A stretch of DNA of 64,000 nucleotides from Lytechinus pictus (GCF_037042905.1 NC_087261.1:14024217-14088216); one strand, 5' to 3'. Numbered from the stretch's first letter, positions 11,701 to 26,700 are shown. A program made the numbers and translations. The notes: generated by a model from the sequence alone, not told the origin.

Positions 11701-14700
11701 ACCCAAATGCCTTTATTTGACATTAATATTTGAACTTGTCTGATGAAAAAAATAAGTTTTTTTGTAATTCTCGCTACCCCAAATAGGAACAAAAATCTCA
11801 TAATGCGCGAGACGAGATAATTTTCACTTCGTCGGGTCGTCATCACCACTTCCGGTTCAGAGTTATGCTCGCGCGAGGTTCGCGATACTGAGTTTTCCAC
11901 CACGCTGAAATCGATGCCAATCAGCGTAATATGTACAAATTATAATACTTTTTATCTAATTTAGTCAGTTTTGATTCCATTTGAATTATAAATAGAAATA
12001 AAAAATATATTTCACGTGAAAATGTGAAAGAGAGGGTTGTGATCACGAATTTTCCGAGCGAAAGCGACGTTGTGTTGTTGTGCATGACGGCACTGTTGAT
12101 CTGAATGGCAAAACAGTGCATTGGACTTCCGATCAGGAAGTTGTAATACCGAAAAGCTATCCCATAATGCAATGCGCGTTACAGGGATTTTCCCGGATCT
12201 CGGCGAAATCGCTATTTGGGGTAGCGAGAATTGAAAATTTAATGTTTTTAGTGTTTTATTTTTTAGATAGCAACCATTTCTAGGGCTCCTCCGTGAAAAC
12301 ATTTGAACACACATTGCAGCAAATACACAGAAATGCTTCTTGATTTAAAAATACAATTATAGTATCCACAATATCTTGTAAGACACTGGTCCTTGATTTA
12401 TATAAAACATGATTTTTTCCCCATCAGGAACTGAATGCCTATCTGTCAACAAGAACTTATTTTGTTGAACAGCGATTTAGCCTTGCTGACTTACTTATCT
12501 ACTATGGTCTTCACAACAAAGTTGTAAGTGTATTCATGATTCAGTGCCCATGAGATCTGTAATCTCATTGTTCAAACATTTACTGGCCATTTTCTTATTT
12601 ACCTTGTTGATGCCAGAGGTGGATGTGTCCTGTTTCACATTGTTTGTGATATTTGTGCCCATTCGTTAAGTCTATCCAATATCACCTGATTATGATTTTT
12701 TATCACATCTTAGCATGTGCACGCCCATGAAATATACAGTGAGTTTAAAAATATTAGCATGGTAAAAAAGAAAATAAAAAAAAAACTAGAAGATGGAGCA
12801 TTCAAAATGAATTACGGAAATCATGTAAAATAAATGGATGACAACTAAATATAATGCACATAAAACGTTTAATTCAGAAGTTGGTAGCTATCAAAGTTGA
12901 GAAGTTTTTTTGTGGTCTGCTCCTATTCCTTTATAATATAACATTTTAAAGGAAGAGAAGGGATCCCAATCAGTGCATTGGTAGAGCGGGGAAAAGTGTG
13001 GATTGATGTCTGTATATAACTAATACTGTATGTGTTCATTGTAATTTTATAAAATGTCAAACAAGCAGCTTAACATTTTTGAAGTTTCTGTTGAATGGTG
13101 TTCTTGAATAATAATAAATCTACATACATGTTTGTTCTTATTTTTTTTAGAATGGTCTCACTTATCATGAGAAGGAAACATATATACACTTATCAAGATG
13201 GTTTGACAATGTAAGTAAATCTCTTTTTTTTTTAATGAGTTTTCATGCCCATAAGATATTGTTCCTCTTTGATTCAAATGTTTGAAAATTACCAAAGTAG
13301 TGTCTGAATCACATTGCAGACTACACATTTATTATTTGATTTATCAGGAAAGTATAATATAACCATTAAAGGTATAGTGTATGATTGGTTGATCTCAGAC
13401 AAGGGCAATGAATCAATTTTGAAATTATTACATTCATTAAATACCTATATTATTGCTCTATTTTATCACGGAAAAGAAACTTGCATAACTTTTATATTTT
13501 CATGATATTGAGGGGTGAAACATATATTATAACAAATATCGGTTAATCGATATAAGTTTGAACTTTCTTATTGACGCCCTCTCGGGTTAAAAAATAAATT
13601 GATATTAGAACACCGTTCGAATCATGCATATTCATTACGACTCATGCATATTGATGAAATACGTCATGGCGCATGCGCAGTATCAAGAAATCCCCGTATC
13701 AACAAAGTGCAGTACTCTGTGTGTATAGCTGAGTAGAAAGCAAACATCGAACGGTGCGTGCAAGCTCAATGAGCCGAGCTAGGCGGCTAGCGACATGCTT
13801 GCGCTCTGCATTAGTTTCAGATATAATCCACTATTTGCGATAGCACACACAGGATAAGAATACTATATTGAGCTATATCCATAAATGTATCGTACGCGTG
13901 AAAAAGGATTCAGACACGTTGATTATCTGACGTGAATGACGAAGCAAAGGATTGCCCAATACGGCTTACTTTCGGACTCTTATGTCATGAATCTGAAAGT
14001 ACTCCAAGACTAAAAGAGATACGAGAATCCCAGAGATGGGCAAGGGCCGAGTTCCGAGTTTGATCTTTATTCATGTGGATTGTAGCTCTTTTATGCACCT
14101 TTCCCTTCATGTATAGCTTGGCGTGATACATATACGGGAACTACAGCGAGGCGCTGTAGCGCAGCTCACTGTATGTATACTCTATACTCTGTATACTGAC
14201 TCCTTGGCCCTCCCCAAAGGAAAGGGGGAGGGAGGAGAGAGAAGAAAGAAAGAAGTGGATTGGTGAAAGAGAATCAGGAGAGCCATCATAAAGGGATATG
14301 GATACAACATACCCTAATTTGATATTTTGGTGTTTTTTTATCTTTCCTGAATGTTTCAGTCAGTTTCAGATTATTTAGATCCACTCGCAAAGTACAGAGG
14401 AGAAATTGGAAAAAAAAGTTAGACCAAAAATATTTAAAACTCTAAACAGACGGCCACCACCATTCTAGTCCAGGATAGAAGGGGTCGAACCTTGTTTTTT
14501 TATATATACAATGTTTTTTTATGGTTTCTTGTCAATTTGAGGGTGCTGATTCCGAATCTGAATGATGCCACTCGTGTAACCTTGAGCATTTTCTGCAAAT
14601 TGGCAAAATCCAATATGGCCGCCAAAATATTCAAATTACCCATGAAAATCATAAAATTGTCCACACATTGGCTTTAAAGTACATGCAATTGTGCTGCCGG

Positions 14701-17700
14701 AGTGAAATGATATCTGAAAAAATGATTTTTGTCAAAATATTTATTTTCTTGATATCAAAATGGCCGCCATCATAGACCCCTGTACAATATGAATGGGGAA
14801 AATTAATTTTTACAAAATTGAGCACTGAAATGCAAGTAATTATGATCTATGAGTGAAGCAATGTCTGTAAACATGATTGCTAACGATATATATCATTTGT
14901 TATGTCAGTTATGTGATAAATCCTGTATTTTGATATTCAAAATGGCCTTCAAAAGCCCTAACACTATTATGTACAATGTGAATGGTGACACAATAAAATC
15001 ACAAGAGTGAGCACTAAAATGCATTTTGTTGAGATAAACGAGTGGAATACTGACTAAAAACATTTTTGTTGACGAAATTTATTATTTAACATGCCATGTA
15101 TGTGATAAACCCTGTATTTTGATATTTAATATGACCGCCAAAGGCCCTAAAATTATGATCTACGATGTGAGAGAGGACAAAAACAATCACTAAAACGTAT
15201 TTTTTGTGGTAAATTAGTGGAATACTGTCTTCAAATATAATTTGCAACAAAATATATTATTCGGGTTTCATATTTGTGTTAAATATTGTATTTTGACTTT
15301 CAAAATGGCCGCCAAAAGACATTGACTGTATTATGTACAATCGATCTGGGAAACCAATTCTCACATGAGTCAGCACCATAACATGCATATAATTGTGATT
15401 TAAGAGTAAAATATTGTCTGAAAACATAATTCCTAACAAGATATATCATTCATTCTGCCAGGTAGGTGATAAATAATGTATTTTGAAAGTCAAAATGGCC
15501 GCTACAGGCCCTAACAGTAGGCCTATTATGTACTTTGTTAATAGGAACATATAATTTTAACAGAATTTGGCTTTGCTTGACTAAATGGTGTTGCATGTAT
15601 GAGTGAAATATCGTCTGAAAATATGATTTTGTAACCAAATAGATCATTTCTTGTGTTATTTAGGTGATAAATGCTATATTTAAATTTCAAAATGGCTGCA
15701 ATATGTTTCTTTGTGGAAATTATCTTTCCCCATTCAAATTTTACATATTAAGATAAGGGACTATGGCGGCCATTTTTCATTTTTAAAAGGCTGCATTCAT
15801 CACCTTTATGACACAAGCTATGATATATTTCGTTAGAAATCGTTGGGTTTAGACAATACTTAACACTTACATCAAAATTAAGCCATTTTCATAGTAAAAA
15901 TTTTGTCAAAATTATCTGTCCCCAGTTACAATGTACATACTACTTTGGGCTATGGCAGCAATTTTGAATTTCAAAGTAAGGCCTTTATTACCTTCTCAAC
16001 CATTATGTGATGTATTTAGTAAAAAATCATGTTCAAGACCAAATTTTACCTATACATCACATAGTTACGTGCGTTTTTGGTTCTCATTCTGAGGATGATT
16101 AGTTTCCCTATACGCATGTTACAGAATTTGTAGGGGCTTGTGCGGCCGTTTTGAAAGTCAAAATACAGTATTTATCACCTATGGGAGAGGACATTTTATA
16201 TTTCATTAAAAAAAATCACGTTTTCAAACAATATTTTCCTTATACAACAGAATTATATGGATTTCATAGTCAGGCAAATCCTAATTCTTTCAAAAGTATT
16301 TGTCCCCATTTACATTGTAGATAATACTGTAAGGGCCCATAGGGGCCATTTTGAATTTTACAATACAGCATTTATCTCATGCATGAAAAATGAAATGATA
16401 TGTTTCGCCAGAAATCATGTGTTTAGACAATATTTCACTCGTATAGATTACAATTACATTCATTTTATTGTTTTTACTCTTGTGAAAATTAGTTTCTTCA
16501 TTCGCTTTATTCATAATACAGATAGGGCCTATGGCAGCCATTTTGAATGTCAACATGCAGCATAATTACCGAAATTGCAAGGGAAATGATATGTTTCGTT
16601 AGAAATCCTTGTTGTCAGACAGTGTTACACCAATATTTCGCAGTTATTGGCATTGATTCAAACAAATTCAAAGGTTGTGAAAATTATTTGTCCCCTTTTA
16701 TATATTGTACACAGTATAAGGGGTTTATGACAGCCATTTTGAATATCATAATACAGCATTTATAACATTAGATAGTATACAAATGACATAGTTTTGTTAA
16801 TAGGCATGTTTTCAGACAGTAGTCCACTCGCAGGTCACAATCACATGCAATAATAGTGCTCTTGTTTGAAAAAATATTTTCCCCATTCATATTCTACATA
16901 ATAAAGTATACAGGGGTTATGGCAGCCATTTTGAATATCAATAAAATAAATATTTTGTCAAATATCGCTTTTCCAATTGCTTTTTCACTTCTGCACAACA
17001 ACTACATGCATTTTATAGCTAATGTGTTGGCAATTTAATGATTTTCATGGGTAATTTGCATATTTTGGCGGCCATACTAGGGCTGACGATCTGGAACAAT
17101 ACAGCAGACGAAATAATGTGCGTGTTTTTGGAGTCCCAGAAGCACCAGATGAAGACACTGACGATCAGGTGATCAAGATCGTGTCAAACCACCTTGGCTA
17201 CAACTTGACCAAGGCCGAGATTGATAGATCCCATCGTTCCGGAAAGCCCCGCTCTCCAAACAGCAAGCCCCGCCCGATATTAGTGAAATTATGTTCACAC
17301 AGAAGTAAGTTTGCGCTGCTGAAGAATCGACGAAAGATGAAGGACTCTGGCTTCTCCATCCAAGAGGATTTGACTAGGGCAAATCATGAGATTTTAATGA
17401 AACTGGTGAAACACCCCAAAGTGGCTGCTGCCTGGTCAGCTGATGGAAGGGTTATTGCTGCCCTAAAAACCTCCCAAGATGGTGTCCAAGTTAAGAAGGT
17501 CTTTACATCTCTGCAACAAGTTACTGCCTTGTAAACTGTTTCTTGAGATCATATTTACTTCACTACATGTATGTAGCTATAAACTGCTAATAATCTTTCA
17601 TAAAGTCTCCCAGAGGGTAAACTCATTGTTTTCTCCTTGTATTACTTTTTTTTTTTTTCTTTTACCTTGAATAATCATTCATCACTTTTTCTTGGTGTTT

Positions 17701-20700
17701 TGTAAGACAAACTCAATGTTTGTTACTTTTGTGTGCTATATTTACCTTTCATTGTATATATTTACTCATCTACATATGTTGGTGCTCCTGTATGTTTCTT
17801 TTTGTGTGTGTTTGTGTCTGGGTGTGTACGTGCGTGTCTCTTTGATTGGCTACCCCAAGCTGTACTTAAGCATGTTTAGGTATTTGATGTATATTTTTCA
17901 AATTGATATTCCAAGATTTTTAATGCTACTGAAATTCAACTTAGTATGTACTTCTCTTTATCATGGATGATGATATAGAGGACCAAGCTATGATTGTAGA
18001 AAATGAGTGTAATTATATTAATTGTAATGATTTTCTTTTTAAAGGTAATAGCAAACTTTCTATCCTTCATGTAAATTCACGAAGTCTATTTAGAAACTTT
18101 GAAGATCTTGTCGTTTTCTTATCCAGTGTGAAACACAATTTTTCTATTATTGGGATTTCAGAGACCTGGTTCAAACCATCTACAGATGTGAATTTATTTC
18201 ATATCCCCGAATATTCTCTTGTTCAAGTTTGTCGACAAAATAAAAGAGGGGGTGGTGTTGCTCTTTATATTAGAGAGGGTTTTGAATATACAATTCGCGA
18301 TGATCTGTCAAAAGTAACTTTGGGCTACGAATGTATATACATAGAATTTGTTTTAAATAATGTTAAGACTGTTGTTGGATGTGTATATCGAGCACCTGAC
18401 AATGATATGAGGTCATTTGTTTTTGACTTTGAACAGGACTTACAAGTTCTTAGTCGCAAAAATAATAATACTTATATTATGGGCGATTTTAATACTAATT
18501 TGTTGCATTATGACTCTGATGATCGAGTAAAAGATTTTGTTGATCTCTTTACATCATTTGGCTTTTTTAGTCTTATTACAAAACCTACACGCATTACTTC
18601 TTCTTCTTCAACACTCATAGATAATATATTCACAAATTGTGTGCGAGATGCTTTTGAAAGTGGTATTTTCTGCTCAGACTTGTCTGATCATATGCCAATA
18701 TTCAGCATCAATAAAGAGCCGGCTGTTATCTCTGTCAAAACGAGTAGTGAGGTCTACAAGCGTTTGATTACAGATAAAAAGATAGAAAGTTTTAGACAAG
18801 ATCTCTTTATTTTTGATTGGTCATTTCTTTACACATTGACAAATGCAGATGAGTCTTATAATTATTTTTTGTCTATCTTTTCTCGGGTGTATGATATTCA
18901 TTTCCCCATCGTTAAACTGAATAAGAAACGCAAATGTAGAAAACCATGGATTACTAAGAGTCTCTTAAAATCTATTAATCATAAATATAAATTATACTGT
19001 ACGTACATTAAATGTAAAAATGAGAGAAATAAAAAGAAGTATCTTGCTTATAAGAATGCGTTGACAATTCTAGTTCGAAAAAGCAAAAAAGATTATTACG
19101 ACAATGTTTTTAAGAATACACAGAAGGATATTAGGAAGACTTGGACTCACATAAATGAGCTGCTTGGAAGAGGGAAAAGGGATCTTATACCAGATGAAAT
19201 GTATCATGGTGAAAATTTACTCACTACAGATCTGCAGAAAGTTGAGTATTTTAATAAATATTTTATTAATTTGCCTGAAAATATCAGTAAAGAAATTCCA
19301 GAAGCCCAAACATCTTTCAAAGATTACATGCCAAGGCAAAATTATGCATCATCTCTATTTCTGAGACCAACATCAGTTTATGAAATCACAAGGTTAGTGT
19401 CATCATTGAAGGCTTCTAAATCAAGTGGTTCAGATGACATTTCCCCTAAAGTTATCAAAGGTTGCATTCATGTCATTGCTGACCCACTGTGTCATGTTTT
19501 CAATAAGTCAATATCTCAAGGTATTGTTCCCATTAAGTTAAAAATCGCTAAAATCGTTCCTGTCTACAAAAAGAGTGATCGTAAATGCATTGAAAATTAT
19601 AGACCAATTGCTTTGTTGCCTATCTTCTCAAAGATCTTAGAGAAAATAATGTACAAAAGATTAAATGATTATTTGCTGCATTATGATATCATGACACCAC
19701 ATCAATTTGGCTTCAGGAAAAATTGCTCTACTAGCATGGGTGTATTAAACTTGATTAACACGATTATCACTGCTATGAATGATGGAAAATTTTGCCTTGG
19801 TGCATTCCTTGATTTAAGTAAAGCCTTTGACACCATTGATCACAGTATACTCTTAATTAAACTTGAATATTATGGCATTCGTGGGATGGCTTTAAACTGG
19901 TTTAAAAGCTATCTAGAAAACCGGTCACAATTTGTAGTTATCAATGGTGTCAGCTCAGAATATAGAAATATTAAATTTGGAGTACCGCAAGGATCGGTTC
20001 TTGGTCCGCTGCTTTTCCTAATTTATATTAATGATATTGTTAATTCTTCCAAATTGCTTACATATTCTTTATATGCTGATGACACCTGTTTATTACATTC
20101 TCATAAGAACTTGCAAAGTCTTATTCGGGAGGTAAATACTGAAATTTGTCATGTTTTTGCCTGGTTTTGTTGTAATAAGCTGTTACTGAATACAAGTAAA
20201 ACAAAATGTGTTTTATTTAGAACAAAGGGAAAGAGGGTCTTTGATAATATAGATCCAATAATAGTTGGTGGTCGACAAATTGAATTCAGCTCAAGTGTGC
20301 AATTTCTTGGTGTCACAGTTGATGAATACTTGTCATGGAATTATCACCTTAATAATGTGTGTTCTAAAGTATCTCGTAATGTTGGTGTGATATCAAAAGT
20401 AAGATATTTCTTACCTCAACGAACATTGGTTTCTTTATATAATGCTCTAATTGTGCCACATTTAATGTATTGTAATATTGCTTGGGGGAATACATATAGG
20501 ACTCATGTACGTAAACTACAAGTTCTTCAAAAGAAAGCTATAAGATATGTAACAAATTCAAATTATCTGGCTCTAAGTTCCCCGCTCTTTTTGCAGTTGA
20601 ATATGTTACCATTTAATGAAATGGTCTCGCTGAATTGTGTTATTTTCATGTATAAATACCAAACCCTGCATTGTTCTTTTTTACAAGAAACTTTTGTGGT

Positions 20701-23700
20701 TAATTCTAAGATTCATAATTATAACACACGTCAGAGACATCTTATTCACCAACCCTATGCTAGAATTAATGCTACATTGAAATCCTTCAGAACAATTTGC
20801 GTTAAAGAATGGAATATGTGTCCTGCTGATATAAGAAGTAGCAGTACCCTGTCTCGGTTTAAGAAATTATGTCATAAATACCTACTTGATAAATTTAAGA
20901 CCAGTTGTTAGTTGCACCAGGGGGTGACATGTTTGGAGTGTGAATGTGTGTGTTTGTCTGCGTGAGTGTGTGTATGCTTGCGTGTGGGTAGTGTTCCTGT
21001 TGTGATCTTTAAATACCTTGTATTTTTTTTTTTTTTTTTCTTCTTTTCATAGTTTTTCCATGTTTGAGTAAAATATCTTATGCAGGGGCCCCTGATTACA
21101 AGCTGTGCTTCTTTGGGGTCCCAAACCTGTCATTTGTTTTAGTTCTTTATAATGTAACCATTTATTTTGTTTGTATTTTGTTCTCCTTTGACTGGTTTGA
21201 ATAAATTCAATTCAATTCAATTCATATTGGATTTTGCCAATTTGCGGAAAATGCTCAAGGTTACAAGAGTGGCATCATTCAGATTCGGAATCAGCACCCT
21301 CGAATTGACAAGAAACCATCAAAAAACATTGTATATCTAAAAAAACAAGGTTCGACCCCTTGTCTATGGGGCCTATCCTGGACTATTCTGTCTACAGCCA
21401 AGCATGAAGGGAAAGGGCGAAGAGAAAAACGATTACTTTCAGAGCAGGTTCTACGATATAAAACAGGGTTTGTTTAATACGGGGTTAAATATAGGCCTAT
21501 AGTAAAACATAACGAAGGTGCAATCATATAGGCCTATAGTAAAACATAACGAATATGCAACCCCAATGCGGGGTTAAATATAGGCCTATAGTAAAACATA
21601 ACGAAGATACAATCCCAATGCAACACTTGACTACTCTTCGTTTGTTTAGATTGAACTCGCGAGGTCAAAAGGTGAGCTGAGAAACCTGTTGATGCGAAGT
21701 ACGTACGTGTAGTCTACATTGTGTAGACCGTGATAGCATGAATGTGACAAACGTACGCATCAAGTTGCTAATTTCTGTTATTTCTGTTGCCGAGGTTTTT
21801 ACCTGACTGCTAAGAAAGCACGAATGCCTGTGAGCAAGCAACCAGGGGACCAACGGCTCAAGGTCGAACAAGCAGAGTAAAGGCGTCATGAGTCAAAAAA
21901 TGAGGGGGGGGGGCAGACATGACGTCAGGGACAAGATTTCTGGGAAAACTCTTATTTTTGCATCCACACAAGAAAGCTTGCATCGAGATATGGAAAAATG
22001 AGAAGTTGAGTATTGCGCGGTGCACGAGCTTCAGAGTTGTGATTTCCAGGGCCGACCAGCATGTAGAGTCTTACAACAGAACTTTACAAGGCACGCCGTG
22101 GGGCAAAGTGCAACAACGTATGTGAAAGAAGACTAAGCAAACCTGGAGAAGCAGCAAGGTGCAACATGTACAAGGGAATTGTGCATGTACATTACGTCTG
22201 CTTTGAAATGTGTACATGGGTCGCCGAGTTTTTATGTAGTATGGGGAGGGGGTGGGGGTAGCCTATAATGATATAGTAGGGCGCTTTATACTTTATACAA
22301 TCATGGACCTATTACGTCCATGCTATAATCAAACCATCAGCACGACCGGTGGATGGATGACTGAAAGAATGGATGGATAGGCATATATAAATGGATCATC
22401 CAATTGATGTATTTTCCCAAGAAATGGATGGTCAAAGAGAAATGGATACAAATGATGCAGCAATAGATAGGGGCACCCCATGGGAGATCAACTTGCTACC
22501 CCTTCATAGACAGTAAACAAGTAGAAAGAATTGATAAAAAGATGAAATTTTATAGCAACAAATGAGAGGAAGAAAGGCCTCCGGGAAAGGCCTATACGCA
22601 TACAGAGTGTGCACGAGCAGTTCAACCGTTGAAAAAATGTGAATGACTGCGACATGAGCAGGACAAAGACATTACTTGCATCCGGGACTTGCATCTTGAT
22701 TGGCATAACATTTTAGACTTATTTATCAATGGAATTGTAACTCCCATTTCCCTGCTATAACTATAGGAAAAACGAATGATAACTGTTGTTTTATAGACGT
22801 GGAAATTTATGCTTCATATTAGGACCAAAGAGATTCTGGCGTACGTGTCAATATTTCAAAACTCATGCGGGAAAATAATATAATCATTTTTTATGATTGA
22901 AAAAAAAGTGCCAAGTTCACACTGTCACGATTTTTTTTTTGGTGGCGGTGCTGAGGAAAATTTGACAAAGCAAAAGAAAAACATTAAAAAAGGTTCCAAT
23001 ACAAAATGTTGGTAATTTTCCTACATTTATCCAATTCGACACCTATACCAGAATTCCAGGGGGAGCTGCCTACATGGAAAATAATGCACGCCGCACCCGG
23101 CCATTGTAAAATCTTGGGGGTGCTTTGCACCCCCGGTTCCAAGGGCCTTAATTATAATCGCGGAATAATTAATCGTATCAGATCAGTCGAGGCGATCGTA
23201 TTGATCGTATAAATAGTTGGAATGGTTCAACTATGTGGTGATGTGGCTTTTTTTGCAGGATTTTTTTGCATTTATTGGAATAATATACAAAACAAATTTA
23301 CAATGCTTGAGACATGATCATAATACAAGTGACAATCGTATAAGTAGTGACTGGAGAAATACAATATATAATAAAATATATATATAATGAGTAAAATGCA
23401 TAGGCAAACTATATACAGTAAGCAAATATGTGCTTGAAGCATATAGCAGCCAAAATAAAAATGAAATTTCGAAACGAGACAAAAATAAAATTGTTATTTT
23501 GGGACAAGCCCCATCTCGCGAGGTTTAATGGGTATACGCTTTTTCTGATCATGGACCCTGATGTACTTAATTTATGATGATGTAATTAATGCACATGTGC
23601 TGCCGATGAAAATATAATATTTTGCCTTTATGGGTTTTTTACAACTCCAGGGGGATCAATGAGAATACAGTAATAGTTCTGAATACGCACTGAGAGAAGT

Positions 23701-26700
23701 GAAGGCCGGGGGGGGGGGGGGGGGCACTTCCATTGACGAGTGGATACCATGCGCGACCATGGGGTCTCGAAAAGCACCCAAACACGTATTTTCCATATTC
23801 TCAAACTGCACCCCTTAACAAGTATTGGCGTCTCAAACCGACCCTTAACAAGTATTGGAAACAAAACGATACTCTTGGCAAGTATTCCCGAAATGAACCC
23901 CTAAACAAGTACAGCGATATTTTATTGTTATGTCGGGTCCGTCGGTCGTTGGTTTTACCTTTACACATCATTATTTTGGTTTAGTACGGCCCCATGCACC
24001 TTCCACAACTCGCGCAAGTCGGACTCTAAACACGTAGTGTTGGGGCAAAAAGGACATCCTTTATAAAACATTTTAATTTTGTTTCATCATCCCCGAAAAT
24101 ATTACCCTAAACACGTAGCTTTCCTAGCAACATAGATACCCTTTTTTTAATATTTTTGTGTTTTTGACAAAAAGACATCCTTTTTACGTGTTTTTGGGGT
24201 CGCGCATGGTATCCACTCGTCAATGTAAGTGCCCCCCCCCCCCCCGCGGAGTGAAGGCAAAGCGGTCATGGAGCATGCAAGCAAACGAGTAATTATAATT
24301 CCTTGAATAGTCATACCATAATAAAGTTGGAGAGGATAATATTGAAATAAATAGAAAAATAACATTAAAAAATGCGAACATAAGGAATACACACAACCCC
24401 CAACCCAAGGCTAGGAATTGTGTAAACATCGAAAAATACAGAAAGATGTTAGGAACCTTGCTTGAACTATTGGCGTAAATAATAAACGTAAAATATATGA
24501 ATTAAGGGGCCAGATATATGTGTCGGGCACAAATCATTTTTTATCGGTGATAGATTTTGACATAATATTCAGATATTAGTTCCCCTTCTCGCTTTCTTTT
24601 TGTATTGGCCGTGACAAATTTGGGAATCCATATAGCCCCAATCCTTCCCCATTATTTTGAACGCCACTGATTTCAACTGGATATCGTCAAAAAATATTGA
24701 TTGATTGATTTTATTTCGCAAGTCACCATAATATATATACAGTAGCATTAAAAACAACAGGCTTACACAGGATGACCCACGAAAGCTCTAAAGCTATTTT
24801 CCAGTGGGGAAATAGGCTTTACCTTGTAAATAAATATTACCTTGGAAATAAGCTTTACCTTGTAAATAAATATTTACAAGGTAGTCAAACTGACAGCAGA
24901 TGCAGCGTGTAAACACAGTATGAATTTCATTACATGATAATAATAAAATGATAATTACGTAATGTCATGGGTGGTGAAACAAGGATGGGACGTTTTGTAA
25001 TTCGCTACGCAGGCTTTTGATAGTAAAGTTGATGAAATACAGGGTTGAAAGTAAAATAATGAGAAAGACTGAAATGAAACGATCTATTCAAAATATAAAT
25101 TCCATGAAAGAGAAGCGATTCAAACAGAGTATGATATTGCGTTTACATTCCCTTTGATTCATATTATTTTGATTCCCTTTCAACAATCTACTTCTTTCTT
25201 TATTTCTTCTCTCTCCTCCATGCCCCCCCTTCCCTTTCTTGGGGCGGCGGGAATGGGGGGGGGGGGGTATCGGATATGAGAAAGCCTGCAGTTTAGGTGT
25301 TATGGCACACTCGGACAAGTTCAATTTAGTGGCCTAGTAGGTCCATTGGTAAATTGCCAAGTCGTCGACTGCCAAGTGCCAACTTGCACTCACCACATGG
25401 TCTGATTTAATTTAGTCCATATCCATTCCGTCCATCAATATTTCGTCGAACAACTATTTGGTCCAGTATCCAATTCATTTTCATTCATTTTGCACAATAG
25501 CACGTTGTCCAATTAGACCAAATGGTATATGGACTGAATGGCTATTGGACCAACTGGTTACTAGACGATAGTGGATGAACATAATTATGGTAGACTTTAA
25601 TGATAGTAGGCGAGTTGGCAATTTGACGATTTGGCATCAGACGAAATGGAAGTAAACTGATCCATGGACTTATATAGTAAAGAGGTACAAAAGTGGAAAC
25701 GATGCCCGACGGACATGCGCATATCCAGGATTTTGCACCACGAGGGGGTCACTATTTTTGCGCCCCTGTGAACTTTTCGGAAAATTGCACCCCGACCCGA
25801 CCACTCAGGCAATCAAAGTGCCTAAATGCATTTTGAATTGTCTTATTCCACAACCACGTGAAAAAGGCAATCGAAGACCATTTTTTTTAATGTGTCCATA
25901 GTGTGTCCATGTAAAAAAAGATCAAAGTTGTATCCACTTCTTGAAAAGAATAAATGCGACCAGAAAGCATAGAATTTTTAAGCGTTTTGGGGTTTCAATT
26001 TAGTTCAACTTTTCATCAGAGTGGTAGACCATACTAAAATTATGTGCGGGAGCTGTAATTTCTTAACCGGGGCTAGATCCAGCTTTCGCCAATAGGGGAG
26101 GGGGATATTTTCATCTGTTTTCCGATCAAACATTCTACGCTTTTTGCAACCGTGAACATGATATGTATATGAATTATTTAAACAATTATTATTGATACGA
26201 GCGCGAAACGTGAGCTGAATTTTTTTTATATTCTGACCTAAAATTTGAGGGGAAAAAAATCTATGAGCACTTTTGGCAATCAAGAACAGGATGAGTATCT
26301 ATCAACATTTTATGCGATCACGAAGTGCGAACTGACAATTTTTGAATTCCCAATCCAACACTGGACATCATAAGCACTTTTTATAACCATGAACAGGATG
26401 AGTATATAGCTAAATAATTAATGCGAGCGCTAAGCGCGAGTTCAAATTTTTTGATATTCTGACCTCGTAAATTTGTGCGAGTGCGAAGCGCGAGCTTAAA
26501 AAGTGATTGATATTTTGACCTAAAATGTGGACATTCTAAGCACTTTTGGTAATCATGAACAGGATTGTCATCTAACTAAACATTGATGCGTCCGCAAAGA
26601 GCGAGATGAAATTTTTTTCATATTCTTACCTAAAATTTGGACATTTGAGTAAGCATTTTCGGTTAGCATGAAAAGGATGATCAGTAACAAAACAGTTTAT

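Larger units (their letters stand above)
17077..21222 (+). mobile_element. non-LTR retrotransposon (LINE), CR1/L2-like, 5'-truncated
   Basis: It carries a partial ORF1, a full ORF2 with endonuclease and reverse transcriptase but no RNase H, and ends in an ATTCA repeat tail after TTGAATAAATTCAATTC. It sits inside FB1, and the host palindrome shows the empty site: GGCCATA resumes as CATATTGG after the tail, implying a short CATA duplication (17073-17076, 21223-21226). The 5' end begins inside ORF1. Jockey-superfamily placement (CR1/L2 side) rests on domain order and tail style. Confidence 0.88.
14466..21385. mobile_element. giant foldback element FB1 (TAGTCCAGGA ends)
   Basis: The element starts TAGTCCAGGATA and ends TATCCTGGACTA, flanked by TTC on both sides (14463-14465, 21386-21388). 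The first 160 bp pairs with the last 160 bp in inverse orientation. Between them lies a mirror array: units of about 170-197 bp carrying AAAATGGCCGCC-type cores in one orientation (14756, 14938, 15127, 15301, 15491, 15688). Inverse GGCNGCCATTTTGAA cores then follow to 17070 (15764, 15954, 16142, 16340, 16533, 16729, 16920). A LINE interrupts it at 17077-21222; without it the element is about 2.8 kb. No transposase frame is seen, so it is non-autonomous. Confidence 0.85.

Noticed and set aside
14466..17076. CRISPR-like regularly spaced repeat
   Set aside because: Units are about 185 bp, diverged, in mirror orientation and in an animal intron; no cas-like genes or short repeats.
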